Shown in pieces: positions 36,953 to 45,860 of a stretch of DNA of 64,000 bases; position 1 is the first letter of the stretch; each line of letters opens with the position of its first letter. The notes beneath the pieces are model-generated. The model did no database searches. It saw nothing but the letters and a program-made list of their open reading frames with translations, and was not told the origin of the DNA. This DNA comes from JADGGM01 sp035277485. GTDB lineage: Bacteria > Gemmatimonadota > Gemmatimonadetes > Gemmatimonadales > Gemmatimonadaceae. The position numbers and the translations under genes are program-made. The DNA lies in the NCBI GenBank assembly GCA_035277485.1, contig DATEKK010000109.1:89105-153104 (forward strand), in the 5' to 3' direction.

Positions 36953-37909
36953 ATGCGCGTTCGATTCGTGGTTCCGCTGGTCCTCGCCGGTGTCGCCTCG
37001 TGCGGCAAGTCCGCGCCCAACGCGGGCGAGAACGACGGCGCCATCGTGGTGTTCACCGCCGCGAGCGTCGCCATCCCGATCCGTGCCGCGCTCGACACGT
37101 TCGCGGCGCGCGAGCACGTGACGGTCGATCAGGAGAATGGCGGCAGTCTCGACATCGCGCGCAAGCTCACCGAGCTGCACCAGATACCGGACGTCGTGGT
37201 GCTCGCCGACTACGACGTGTTCCCGAAGCTGCTCATGCCCGACGAGACCACGTGGTACGCCGACTTCGCGCGGAACCGCATGGTGCTGGCGTTCACGGAC
37301 AAATCGAAGTTCGCGTCGGAAGTAGACAGCGCCAACTGGCCGTCGATTCTGCAGCGACCGGGAGTGCAACTCGGGCGCGCGAATCCGGATCTCGATCCCA
37401 ACGGGTACAGGACGCTGCTGACGATACGGTTGGCGGAGCAGTACTATGAGCTCCCGGGGTTGTACGACAAATTGCTGAGGTTGTCGCCGGCGAAGAACGT
37501 GCGGCCCAAGGAGGCGGACTTGGTGGGCGTGCTGCAGGCGGGCGAATTCGATTACATCTGGTCGTACGAATCGCTCGCGCAGGCGACGAAGCTCCGGTAT
37601 ATCGCGCTGCCCGCGGCGATCGATCTTGGCACGCCGGGCGACACGGCCATCTACGCGAAAGCATCCGTGAAAGTCGCCGGCAAGACTCCCAAGGATACGC
37701 TGACGATCACGGGACAGCCGATCGTGTACGCGCTGTCGATTCCCAAGTCCGCGCCCCATCCTCGCGTTGCGGAGAAATTCGTGGCGTTTCTCCTGTCGCC
37801 GGAGGGGAGGACGTTGATGCGCGCGACCAAGCTCGATGCGTTAGGCACGCCGCGCATCATCGGGAGCGGCGCGCCGGCGGCCGTGCGCGCGGCGGTGACG
37901 GCCCAGTGA
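36953..37909 (+). CDS. wtpA: Tungstate/molybdate-binding protein (WtpA-like)
   Basis: A 318-residue periplasmic-binding lipoprotein (signal PLVLAGVASC, lipid on Cys17). Early residues AIVVFTAASVAIPIRAALD and the GRANPDLDPNGYRTLL segment are of the WtpA/ModA group, which binds molybdate or tungstate. The latter segment is closer to WtpA than to enterobacterial ModA. The stop overlaps the permease GTG by four bases. Choice between tungstate and molybdate cannot be made from sequence. Confidence 0.88.
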   Translation: MRVRFVVPLVLAGVASCGKSAPNAGENDGAIVVFTAASVAIPIRAALDTFAAREHVTVDQENGGSLDIARKLTELHQIPDVVVLADYDVFPKLLMPDETTWYADFARNRMVLAFTDKSKFASEVDSANWPSILQRPGVQLGRANPDLDPNGYRTLLTIRLAEQYYELPGLYDKLLRLSPAKNVRPKEADLVGVLQAGEFDYIWSYESLAQATKLRYIALPAAIDLGTPGDTAIYAKASVKVAGKTPKDTLTITGQPIVYALSIPKSAPHPRVAEKFVAFLLSPEGRTLMRATKLDALGTPRIIGSGAPAAVRAAVTAQ

Positions 37910-38739
37910 CGGGTGCGGGCGCGGGGGAGCGCGCGGCTCCGCGCTCGATGGCGGCGCATCGCACGGCGAGTGTCGTTGCGGCGCTGTTCGGGTCGCTCTT
38001 TTTGTTGTTTCTCGTCGCGCCGATCGGGCGGCTCGTCGTGGGCGGCGGCACAGCGGGTGTGGGCGAGCTGTTCACGGACGCCGAGCTGCGGAGCTCGTTG
38101 TGGCTCACGGCGGTCACGGCGACGGTGGCGATGGCCGCCGGCGCGTTAGGCGGGACGCCGCTCGCGTACCTGTTGGCGCGGCGGCCGTTTCGCGGAAAGG
38201 CGGTGGTCGCCGCCGTGCTCGACCTGCCGCTCTTGATCCCGCACCCCGTGGCCGGCATCGCGCTGCTGCTCATCCTGGGGCGTGAGAGCGTTGTTGGGCG
38301 GGCGTTGCTACACGCGGGGATTCGGGTAGCCGGATCGCCGCTCGGGATCATCTGCGCGATGATGTTCGTCTCGGCGCCGCTCTACATCAGCGCCGCCCGA
38401 GAGGCATTCGCGCGCGTGGATCCGCGGTACGAGTCGGTCGCGCGAACGTTAGGCGATCCGGCGTGGCGCGCCTTTCGCCGCGTGACGCTGCCGCTTGCCG
38501 CTCGGGGGTTGATCGCCGCCGCCGTGGTGATGTGGGCGCGGGCCGTGAGCGAGTTCGGCGCGATCGTGATCCTCACGTACAATCCCAAGGTCGCGAGCGT
38601 CTTGAGCTACGACCGGTTCACGGGATTCGGCCTAACGGAAGCGCTGCCGGTGGCGGCCGTGCTCTCGATTTTGGCGCTCATCCCGCTCATCGCGCTCAGG
38701 GCGCTGCGGCCGGACCGCGGCGCGGGGCTGGACGTGTGA
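37906..38739 (+). CDS. wtpB: Tungstate/molybdate ABC permease (WtpB-like)
   Basis: A 277-residue inner-membrane permease with about six helices and the EAA-type coupling motif AARTLGDPAWRAFRRVTLPLA-like sequence at about residues 176-200. LIPHPVAGIALLLI and FGAIVILTYNPKV are typical of the ModB/WtpB/CysT group. It overlaps wtpA by four bases and wtpC by four bases. Confidence 0.9.
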   Translation: MTGAGAGERAAPRSMAAHRTASVVAALFGSLFLLFLVAPIGRLVVGGGTAGVGELFTDAELRSSLWLTAVTATVAMAAGALGGTPLAYLLARRPFRGKAVVAAVLDLPLLIPHPVAGIALLLILGRESVVGRALLHAGIRVAGSPLGIICAMMFVSAPLYISAAREAFARVDPRYESVARTLGDPAWRAFRRVTLPLAARGLIAAAVVMWARAVSEFGAIVILTYNPKVASVLSYDRFTGFGLTEALPVAAVLSILALIPLIALRALRPDRGAGLDV

Positions 38740-39821
38740 TCCGCGTTGCCGGCCTGAGCGCACAGGTAGGGAATTTCCGGCTGCGCGACATCTCGTTCGA
38801 GGTTCCGGCCGGGCGATACGGCGTCGTGATCGGCCCGGTGGGCTCGGGGAAGACCACGCTCCTCGAGACCATCGCCGGCATCATCAGGCCGGAGGCCGGC
38901 TCGGTGATGCTCGATGGACGCGACGTCACGGGCGAGCCGCCGGAGCGGCGCCGGTTAGGCATCGTGTACCAACACGCGTATCTCTTCCCGCATCTCAGCG
39001 TCGCGGACAACGTGGCGTACGCGGCAGGCGATCGAGCATTCGCCGCGCACGTGGCGGAGCGAGTGGGCGCCACGGTGCTGTATGACCGGCCCGTGCGCGC
39101 GCTGAGCGGCGGCGAGCGACAGCTGGTCGCGCTCGCGAGAGCGTTTGCCGTGCGGCCGTCCGTGCTGCTGCTCGACGAGCCGTTCAGCGCGCTCGACCCG
39201 AGGACGCGAACGCAGGCGCGCCGTGCGGTGCGGGCGTTGCACAAGGAGCTCGGCGTGACGGTACTGCAGGTGAGTCACGACTTTACCGAAGCCGGTCTCT
39301 TGGGCGACGTCGCGATTCTGCTCGACCAGGGATCCGTGCTGCAAGCGGGATCCCCCGACGCGTTGTTTCGGCAACCGGCGACGCCGTACGTCGCCGAGTT
39401 CCTTGGCGCCGAGAACGTGCTCGCCGGCACGGTTCGCGCGTTAGGCACCGGCTGGCCGGACGGAGCCGAGCTTACGGGCGCGCAGCGTGCACTCGCGCGA
39501 GCGCATCGGCCGCTCGAGTTTCGCGCTGGCCCTCTCACGATCTACACGGTCGGTGACGCGCCCGAGGGCGACATGCACGCGGTGATTCGCGCCGAGGAGA
39601 TCGTCCTTTCCCGCGAGCCGAGTCCGACGTCGGCGAGGAATCACTTTGTCGGTACGATCCACGAGGTCGCGACGACCGGCGCGCTTACGTTGGTGACCGT
39701 CGATGTGGGAGGTGTTGCGCTCGTGGCGTCGCTCACGACGCGGTCGGCGGAGGAGTTGGCATTGGCACGCGGCGACCGCGTCTATGCATCGTTCAAGGCA
39801 ATGGCGGTGCATCTCTGTTGA
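38736..39821 (+). CDS. wtpC: Tungstate/molybdate ABC ATPase (WtpC/ModC-like)
   Basis: A 361-residue ATPase. Walker A GPVGSGKTTLL, Q-loop YQHAYLFPHL, signature LSGGERQLVALARA and Walker B VLLLDEPFSALDP are intact. A C-terminal region of about 130 residues includes MHAVIRAEEIVLS and a TOBE/MOP-like end, which in ModC binds the oxyanion and can inhibit uptake. GTG at 38736 overlaps the wtpB stop. It is the last gene of the operon; the next gene is 68 bp away. Confidence 0.92.
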   Translation: MIRVAGLSAQVGNFRLRDISFEVPAGRYGVVIGPVGSGKTTLLETIAGIIRPEAGSVMLDGRDVTGEPPERRRLGIVYQHAYLFPHLSVADNVAYAAGDRAFAAHVAERVGATVLYDRPVRALSGGERQLVALARAFAVRPSVLLLDEPFSALDPRTRTQARRAVRALHKELGVTVLQVSHDFTEAGLLGDVAILLDQGSVLQAGSPDALFRQPATPYVAEFLGAENVLAGTVRALGTGWPDGAELTGAQRALARAHRPLEFRAGPLTIYTVGDAPEGDMHAVIRAEEIVLSREPSPTSARNHFVGTIHEVATTGALTLVTVDVGGVALVASLTTRSAEELALARGDRVYASFKAMAVHLC

Positions 39822-39889
39822 ACGAGGTCGCGGGTCCAGCGCGGGTCGTGGTTGTGCGTTGCAAATTGCGAGACGTACTTTAGGCGACC

Positions 39890-40345
39890 ATGCCGACTCC
39901 CTTCGAGAGCGCCCAACTCAACCTCAGGCTGTTCGAGCTGCGCCGCGAGCCCGTCCTGCGCGAGGCGCGGATATGGTTCCTCCGCGATTTCAACCCGGAG
40001 ACCTTCGACGAGCTCATGGCGGTCGTGCTCGGCGACCGCAACGCGTCCTTTCGCATGGTACTCGGCTACTGGGACATGGCCGCCTCATTCGTGACCGGCG
40101 GCGCGATCGACCACGATGCGTTTCTCGCCGCTCACACCGAGATCTTCGCGACATTCAGCAAAGTGCGGCCGTTCCTCGCCGAGCTGCGTGCAACGAGTGA
40201 GGAGCCGGACTTCTGTAAGCACCTCGAGACCGTCGTCATGGCGATGCCGGGCGTCGATGCGTTGCTCACCCGCCGCCGCGCAGCCTGGCTGGCGGCGGCC
40301 AAGGCCGGGAAGCCCGCGCCACTCTCGGATTCGCCGGGCGCCTAA
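39890..40345 (+). CDS. Hypothetical protein, helical
   Basis: A 151-residue soluble protein that I do not recognise. It is mostly helical, with ARIWFLRDFNPETFDELMAV, FRMVLGYWDMAASFV and HTEIFATFSKVRPFLAELR. No signal peptide. The composition resembles proteins of the DUF4760 type in that it has a WFLRDFNP-like segment, but this is weak. ATG at 39890. Confidence 0.55.
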   Translation: MPTPFESAQLNLRLFELRREPVLREARIWFLRDFNPETFDELMAVVLGDRNASFRMVLGYWDMAASFVTGGAIDHDAFLAAHTEIFATFSKVRPFLAELRATSEEPDFCKHLETVVMAMPGVDALLTRRRAAWLAAAKAGKPAPLSDSPGA

Positions 40346-40351
40346 CGGGCT

Positions 40352-40876
40352 CTACGGGCTCCGGGCGGCGTGCACCAAATGCCAGATCGTCGCCAGGTGA
40401 TGGTCGTCGTGCTCGGCGATGAACGTGAGATGGTCCAGCAGGTGCATCGGCCGGCCGAGCCGAGGATGCACCAGCGCGCGCTCGAACACGGCTGACTCGA
40501 GTGCGTCGATGTCGCTCAACAGTTGCCCGCGTGCGGATCGAAACGCGGCAACGATGCTCGAGGGTTCGCGATCGTTGTGTCGCGCATCGAACGTGGCACG
40601 GTTAGTCAGATCCGCCGCGGTGAGCGTGGACCGGCCGAGCGCGAAGTCCTGCACGCGTGCGCGCCATAATGGCTCGAGGTCGGCCAGGTGGCCCGCGTGC
40701 TCCTGCGCAGACCAATGCGATGGATCCGGCCGGCGAGTCAACAGCTCGCGTTGCGCGTTCAGCAGTTCGTCAAGGCGCGCCGGTGCGCCTCGCAGACGGC
40801 TGCAGACATTGGGGAGCTGTTCGATGCGCGCGTCGAGCTCGAAGCGGCGCTCGAACCACGGAGTCGGTCGTGTCAT
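40352..40876 (-). CDS. DinB/YfiT-family protein
   Basis: A 174-residue four-helix protein. WSAQEHAGHLADLEPLW near residue 55 and FIAEHDDHHLATIWHL at the C-terminus supply the three histidines of the DinB/YfiT metal site. Members include thiol-dependent S-transferases and metal hydrolases; the substrate here is unknown, but bacillithiol-S-transferases belong to this superfamily and a bacilliredoxin is encoded in this window. ATG at 40876 is used; an open frame continues upstream without similarity. Confidence 0.82.
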   Translation of the reverse strand: MTRPTPWFERRFELDARIEQLPNVCSRLRGAPARLDELLNAQRELLTRRPDPSHWSAQEHAGHLADLEPLWRARVQDFALGRSTLTAADLTNRATFDARHNDREPSSIVAAFRSARGQLLSDIDALESAVFERALVHPRLGRPMHLLDHLTFIAEHDDHHLATIWHLVHAARSP

Positions 40877-41123
40877 GCGGGTGGGCACAGTCTCGCGAGT
40901 GTGAAACGTGGAACAGGCAGCGGCCGCCTTCGACTCATCCGTCGAACGGCTGTCGATCAAATCGACAGAGGCCTCGATCCGTTCCGGACGGCAGCCGCCC
41001 CAAAGCAGTTGCGTCGCGCCGCGCCGGAACCGATTGTGAAAGATGCGCATGTGCGCGGCCGACGTCGCTCGTCGTCGCCCATGCCCTGTAGCGCACGTTC
41101 GTCGACGCCTTACGGAGCACACT

Positions 41124-42110
41124 ATGCGGTACCGGTCCCACGCCATTGCGAATCGCGCATCACGTCCACTGTTCGTTCTCGCTGCGCTGATCCTGTGCGC
41201 GGCTGCGCCATTCGCGGCGCGTACGTCCGTGCCGCCACGCGCCACTCCGGTCGCCGAGTCGTTCGATGTGGGGATGATGCACGTCGAGCGCTTCGGGACG
41301 CGCGGGCGGCAATCTGTCGTTTTCATTCCCGCGCTGTTCTGCGGTTCGTGGCAGTGGAACCGCGAAATCGATTCGCTAGCGAGCCACTACGATGTGTACG
41401 CGGTCACGCTACCGGGATTCGACGGCCGGCCGTTTGCCGCCGCCGGCGATACCGCTCCGCCTAACCTCATGCAGCACGCCGCCGACGACCTGTCGCGGTT
41501 GATCCGCGAACGCCATCTCGCGCACCCGATCGTCGTCGGCCACAGCCTCGGCGGCACGCTCGCGGTGCTCTTCGGTGCGACGCACGCGGATCAACCCGGC
41601 GCGATCATCGCGGTCGAAGGCGGATACCCGGTCGCTCCGACGGCCGCCGAACGCGCCACGCGCGTGGAAGCGAGCGCTGCGCCGTACGACAGCGCGACGC
41701 CATCGACGCTCGGGAGCGTGCTGCGCGCGCGGATGCTGCGCTACGTGATCACGAGCCCAACGGACGTCGACTCGGTCGCGAAGTACGCCTCGCGCAGCGA
41801 TCCGGCGGCAATCGCCGCGTGGCTGCGAGCCGCGCTGTCGCTCGATCTCACGGGTCAGCTGCCGGCGATCACGGCGCCGTTGCTCGAGATCGTGCCGTTC
41901 GACTCGACCATCGATCCATATCAAGGCTTCGCGAGCCAGGCGGCCAAAGCGCAGGCGTACACGACGTGGCTGTCGCACGCGCCGCACGGGTCGCTGCGGA
42001 TGGTCGCGCCGTCGCGCCACTTCGTGATGTTCGACCAGCCGTCGCAGTTCGACGACCTGCTCCTGACCGCCATCCGACAGCGCACGGCACAGCTCTCGCC
42101 TAACAGTTAG
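41124..42110 (+). CDS. Exported alpha/beta hydrolase
   Basis: A 328-residue protein with a signal peptide (LFVLAALILCAAAPFAA). The hydrolase fold is clear: VVFIPALFCGSWQW with the oxyanion-hole region, nucleophile Ser in VVGHSLGGTLAV, and the final His in PSRHFVMFDQP. The substrate is unknown. ATG at 41124 has GGAG seven bases upstream. The stop codon TAG lies inside a perfect palindrome of two GTTAGGC motifs (42098-42112). Confidence 0.85.
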   Translation: MRYRSHAIANRASRPLFVLAALILCAAAPFAARTSVPPRATPVAESFDVGMMHVERFGTRGRQSVVFIPALFCGSWQWNREIDSLASHYDVYAVTLPGFDGRPFAAAGDTAPPNLMQHAADDLSRLIRERHLAHPIVVGHSLGGTLAVLFGATHADQPGAIIAVEGGYPVAPTAAERATRVEASAAPYDSATPSTLGSVLRARMLRYVITSPTDVDSVAKYASRSDPAAIAAWLRAALSLDLTGQLPAITAPLLEIVPFDSTIDPYQGFASQAAKAQAYTTWLSHAPHGSLRMVAPSRHFVMFDQPSQFDDLLLTAIRQRTAQLSPNS

Positions 42111-42112
42111 GC
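42098..42112. repeat. Palindrome of two head-to-head GTTAGGC motifs
   Basis: GCCTAAC-A-GTTAGGC is a perfect 7-bp-arm palindrome that spans the end and stop codon of the hydrolase gene. The heptamer is the one over-represented throughout the window. As RNA it could form a small hairpin, but with a one-base loop this is unlikely; protein recognition of DNA is more plausible. Confidence 0.6.
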
Positions 42113-42132
42113 TTAGGGCGGCGCATCCCGCC

Positions 42133-42975
42133 ATGCACGACGAACGTCCGCAACTCGATCCGTTGGTCGGCGCGTACTATGAGCGCGTGCCGGAGGAATC
42201 GCGCCTCGAGGCCGGCGCCTTCCGCCTCGAGGAGGCTCGAACGCGAGAATTGATCGTGCGTCACGCGCCGCCAAAGCCGGCGCGCGTTCTCGACGTCGGT
42301 GGCGCGGCGGGTGTCTATGCATTCTGGCTCGCGGAGCGGGGCTACGAGGTTTCGCTGATCGATGCGGCGCCGCGACTCGTCGCGATTGCACGGTCACGCA
42401 ACGAGCAGAGGACGCGCCGGTTGTCGTCGTGCGCCGTCGGCGATGCACGCGCGCTCGAAGAACCGGATGGTTCGGCGGACATGGTGCTGCTGCTCGGGCC
42501 GCTCTACCACCTGGTCGACGCGGACGAACGCCGGCGTGCGCTGCTCGAGGCCGCGCGCGTGTTGCGCGCCGGCGGCGTGCTGATCGCCGCCGGGATTTCG
42601 CGTTGGGCATCGGCACTGGATGGCTTGAGCCGAAACGTATTGAGCGATCCGGCGTTCGCACGCATCGTGGAACGCGACCTGGCCGATGGACAACATCGCA
42701 ACCCAACGGATCGCGTCGAGTATTTCACGACGGCGTACTTCCACCGGCCGGAGGAATTGCGCGACGAAGTCGGCGCTGCCGGCCTAACCGTGGAAGCGTT
42801 GTATGGCGTTGAAGGGCCGGGATGGATTCTCCCCGATTTCACGGAGCGGTGGAACGACGAGCGGGGACAGGAGGGTCTGCTCCGCGTTGCGCGGATCTGT
42901 GAGTGTGAGCCGCCAATGATCGGGTGCAGCGCGCACCTGCTGGTCGTGGGCCGGAAACGGGCGGCCTCATCGTGA
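42133..42975 (+). CDS. Class I SAM-dependent methyltransferase
   Basis: A 280-residue cytoplasmic enzyme. Motif I is RVLDVGGAAGVYAFWLAE (residues about 53-70) and the acidic residue at the end of strand 2 is in VSLIDAAP. DMVLLLGPLYHLVD is motif IV and VLRAGGVLIAAGISRW the following strand-helix. The substrate is unknown. ATG at 42133 follows the hydrolase gene by 22 bp. Confidence 0.85.
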   Translation: MHDERPQLDPLVGAYYERVPEESRLEAGAFRLEEARTRELIVRHAPPKPARVLDVGGAAGVYAFWLAERGYEVSLIDAAPRLVAIARSRNEQRTRRLSSCAVGDARALEEPDGSADMVLLLGPLYHLVDADERRRALLEAARVLRAGGVLIAAGISRWASALDGLSRNVLSDPAFARIVERDLADGQHRNPTDRVEYFTTAYFHRPEELRDEVGAAGLTVEALYGVEGPGWILPDFTERWNDERGQEGLLRVARICECEPPMIGCSAHLLVVGRKRAASS

Positions 42976-43012
42976 TCTTCTGGATCGTTAGGCGTGCAGC
43001 AATTGCGAGCGA

Positions 43013-43335
43013 ATGATCACCGCTGACCGCGTCATACTTGCCAGCTGGGCCCTGTTTCTGCTGGTGGGGCTCGGCCTGTCGTTCTTCGTCAAACGCGATG
43101 TGCGGGGCGGTCGATCTGCGCGAGCCTACCACGCGCGCATCCTCATCCTTGCGATCCTTGCCGCGTTAGGCACGGCTTTGACCGGTACTTTTTGGGAGCT
43201 ATCCTCTTCCTCTTCGCGGTCGTACTGTTCCTCTCCCGGGTCGGCAGGGAAGAACACATCATGCTCGAGCTGTTTCCCGGCGCGTATCCGTCGTATCAGT
43301 TGCGCACGAAACGGCTGATCCCGTTTCTCTGGTAA
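43013..43335 (+). pseudogene. Decayed isoprenylcysteine carboxyl methyltransferase-like gene with frameshift
   Basis: The first frame starts at ATG 43013 with a membrane helix and reads to about 43190. There the family similarity moves to the -1 frame at a run of five T (43189-43193): LGAILFLFAVVLFLSRVGREEHI..., then LELFPGAYPSYQLRT and a final P-F-L-W at 43332. The EE...FP..Y..Y end is the ICMT signature. The usual RHP segment in the middle is missing, so the gene is both shifted and internally shortened. A sequencing error at the T run could explain only the shift. Confidence 0.65.
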
Positions 43336-43384
43336 CGACAAAAAGCGAACCGCGACCAACGCAGACTGAGTAGACCTACCTCGC

Positions 43385-44332
43385 ATGACACTTGACCCGC
43401 GCATCGTCGACGCGTTCAGTCGAGACAACGGATTCGCGCTCGAACCGCATCTGATCGTCCTCGGTCTCATGGGCTCGCACAGCCATGGGACGTATTTGCC
43501 TCCCGAGGAGCCGAATGCGGTCGACGACATCGACCTCATGGGATTTGTCGTCCCTCCAATCGACTATCACCTCGGACTTCCACGCTGGCAACACTGGACG
43601 TTCCAGTTCGAGGAGCTCGATGTCGTTTTGTACAGCCTCGAGAAGGCATTCCGTCTGCTGCTCAAGAGCAACCCCAACATCGTTGGGCTGCTCTGGCTCC
43701 GCTCTGAGGAGTACCTCCATCGCACACCGGCGTTTCACCGCCTCGTTAGTCGGCGCGAGATCTTCTCGTCGCAAGCAGCCGCCGATGCCTTCGCGGGCTA
43801 CGCGTACGATCAGCTCAAGCGGATGGAGGCGTTCGACCTCGAGCGCATGGACGAGTACGAATCGTTGACCGAGACCATCACGCGCCAAGGTGCGATTATC
43901 GAGGTGCTCGAGGCCGACAGCGCGAAGCTGCACTTCCTGGCCTCGCGTTGGAGCCTGCCCTATGAAACGCTCGCGAGATTCCGGAAGCTTCATCACTCGC
44001 ACTTCAGCGGCTACATGGGCGAGAAGCGCAAGGCGATGGTACGCAAGTATCAATACGACGTGAAGAACGCCGCGCACCTCATTCGTCTCCTGCGCATGGG
44101 CGCCGAATTCTTGGAGACAGGGACACTCAGCGTGTATCGAACGACGGATGCCGATGAGCTCAAGGTGATCAAGCGCGGCGGTTGGACGCTCGAGCACGTC
44201 AAGCAGGAAGCCGAGAGGTTGTTCAGCGGCATCGAGGCGGCGCGCCAACGGTCGCCGCTGAAGGAGAAACCGGATGCGCTGGCCGCGCACGCTCTGCTCA
44301 TGGAGCTACATCGGTCAATCCTTGGGATCTAG
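43385..44332 (+). CDS. Nucleotidyltransferase superfamily protein (RlaP/YcgL-like)
   Basis: A 315-residue protein of the DNA polymerase beta nucleotidyltransferase superfamily. MGSHSHGTYLPPEE is the GS-loop and VDDIDLMGF supplies two metal-binding Asp. KSNPNIVGLLWLRSEEYLHRTP is characteristic of the RlaP group (PF10127), some members of which are linked to RNA repair ligases. A helical C-terminal domain follows. No RNA ligase is adjacent; instead three genes of unknown role follow in the same direction. ATG at 43385. Confidence 0.75.
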   Translation: MTLDPRIVDAFSRDNGFALEPHLIVLGLMGSHSHGTYLPPEEPNAVDDIDLMGFVVPPIDYHLGLPRWQHWTFQFEELDVVLYSLEKAFRLLLKSNPNIVGLLWLRSEEYLHRTPAFHRLVSRREIFSSQAAADAFAGYAYDQLKRMEAFDLERMDEYESLTETITRQGAIIEVLEADSAKLHFLASRWSLPYETLARFRKLHHSHFSGYMGEKRKAMVRKYQYDVKNAAHLIRLLRMGAEFLETGTLSVYRTTDADELKVIKRGGWTLEHVKQEAERLFSGIEAARQRSPLKEKPDALAAHALLMELHRSILGI

Positions 44333-44371
44333 GCGAACGCGCAGGCGTTCCGACGCCTAACGAGGCCAACG

Positions 44372-44911
44372 ATGGTGTTCTTCGGTCAGCTCACTCGCTG
44401 GTCCGTAAACGATTCGCGCATCGAGCTTCATTTCGCCGCGGATTGCTTTCCGTCGGGCGACGTCCCAGTGCCCGGCGCGTTCGACGTAGTCGCGGAGTCG
44501 TTGAACAACCACGACGAGGTCAGGTCGATATTGCGCGCGACCAAATGGCAGGAGCCCGTACTTGCGAGCGTTGCGCTCGAGGTCGAGCCAGATGAGTACA
44601 CCATCGACTTCGATTTCGAACGCCCCTTGGTGCTTCGAGGCGGGAGCATCTCGGTACGCGAGAGCCTGCTCGATGCCGCCGACTACGGAACACTGCTGCG
44701 GCGATTTGTGGCGTACGTCGACGATGTGGAGAACCAATCATTGGAGAGGAGCGCCGTCCTAACGGAGATCGAAAGGCTCTGTGCCGACCAGCTGCAGCGA
44801 ACGAAGGCGAAGGCTGTGCAGCACGAGCCTGGTACGACGGCCAGGACGCTCTATGATCACCAGATCTCGTTCATCCTGAGACTACTCGAAGTGCACAACA
44901 AACGTGTCTGA
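44372..44911 (+). CDS. Hypothetical protein in the nucleotidyltransferase cluster
   Basis: A 179-residue protein that I do not recognise. It has a beta-rich N-terminal half (RWSVNDSRIELHFAADC, YTIDFDFERPLVLRGG) and a helical C-terminal half (about 115-179). ATG at 44372 has GAGG upstream. Its stop overlaps the GTG of the toroid gene by eight bases, so the two are probably cotranslated. Confidence 0.6.
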   Translation: MVFFGQLTRWSVNDSRIELHFAADCFPSGDVPVPGAFDVVAESLNNHDEVRSILRATKWQEPVLASVALEVEPDEYTIDFDFERPLVLRGGSISVRESLLDAADYGTLLRRFVAYVDDVENQSLERSAVLTEIERLCADQLQRTKAKAVQHEPGTTARTLYDHQISFILRLLEVHNKRV

Positions 44912-45860
44912 TCAGTCGGTCGTACAGTGGCTGCTTGACGCCGACCCGTCGATTCGTTGGCAGGTCAGGCGCGACCTCGCGGACGCGGCTCCCGACGTCA
45001 TCGCCGGCGAGCGGTCTCGCGTGGCTTGGGAAGGGTGGGGCTCGATGTTGCTCGATCTGCAGCGACCGGACGGCAACTGGGGAGACGGCCTCGCCACGCC
45101 CCTCTGGTGGACCAACCTGTACACGCTGGTCTACCTCCGCGATCTCGGCCTCGACCCGGCGAGCGATCGCGCGCACACCGCGATCGATCGCGTGCGCCGC
45201 AACGTCACATGGGGACCGGCGTTCGGTCACTCGCCGTTCTTCGAGGGCGAGGTCGAACCGTGCATCAACGGGCGCGTCGTCGCGCTCGGCGCTTACTTCG
45301 GCGTACGGAGCGACCGGCTCGTGGACCGCCTGTTAGGCGAACAGCTCGCCGACGGCGGATGGAATTGCGAAGCCGAGCGCGGCTCGGTGCGCTCGTCATT
45401 CCATACCACCCTGTGCGTGCTCGAGGGCCTGCTGGCATTCGAGCAGGTGTATGGCGCCACGCCTGTCCTAACGGAAGCGCGGGGACGAGGTGAGGAGTAT
45501 CTCCTCGAGCGTCGGCTGCTGAGACGGAAGTCGACCGGCGAGATCCTCGATGCGGCTTGGACGCAGCTCGCGTTCCCTCCGCTCTGGCACTACGACATGC
45601 TGCGCGCCCTCGACTATTTTCGCGCGGCCGGCGTGCCGCGCGATGCGCGCATGGACGAAGCAATCACGATCCTGCGCAGTCGGCGCCAGCACGACGGCCG
45701 CTGGCTGCTCGACGTGCGTCACAAAGACACGTTGCACGAGGAAATCGCCGGTGCAGTAGGCGCGCCGAATCGGTGGATCACTCTGCGCGCCGTCCGTGTG
45801 CTCGAGTGGGATAGGTCGAGCCACAGCATATCGCCCAGGAAGAAAGGCTATGCCGCATAA
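44904..45860 (+). CDS. Alpha/alpha-toroid protein resembling squalene cyclases
   Basis: A 318-residue protein with repeated QxxDGxW motifs (LQRPDGNWGDG, LADGGWNCE and RQHDGRWLLD), the QW-type repeats of squalene-hopene cyclases and prenyltransferases. At half the size of a cyclase and without the DxDD acid motif it is unlikely to cyclise squalene. SIRWQVRRDLADA at the N-terminus matches a family common in soil bacteria whose members are annotated only as squalene-cyclase-like. GTG at 44904 overlaps the previous gene, and its end overlaps the ORF6N gene. Confidence 0.72.
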   Translation: MSDQSVVQWLLDADPSIRWQVRRDLADAAPDVIAGERSRVAWEGWGSMLLDLQRPDGNWGDGLATPLWWTNLYTLVYLRDLGLDPASDRAHTAIDRVRRNVTWGPAFGHSPFFEGEVEPCINGRVVALGAYFGVRSDRLVDRLLGEQLADGGWNCEAERGSVRSSFHTTLCVLEGLLAFEQVYGATPVLTEARGRGEEYLLERRLLRRKSTGEILDAAWTQLAFPPLWHYDMLRALDYFRAAGVPRDARMDEAITILRSRRQHDGRWLLDVRHKDTLHEEIAGAVGAPNRWITLRAVRVLEWDRSSHSISPRKKGYAA

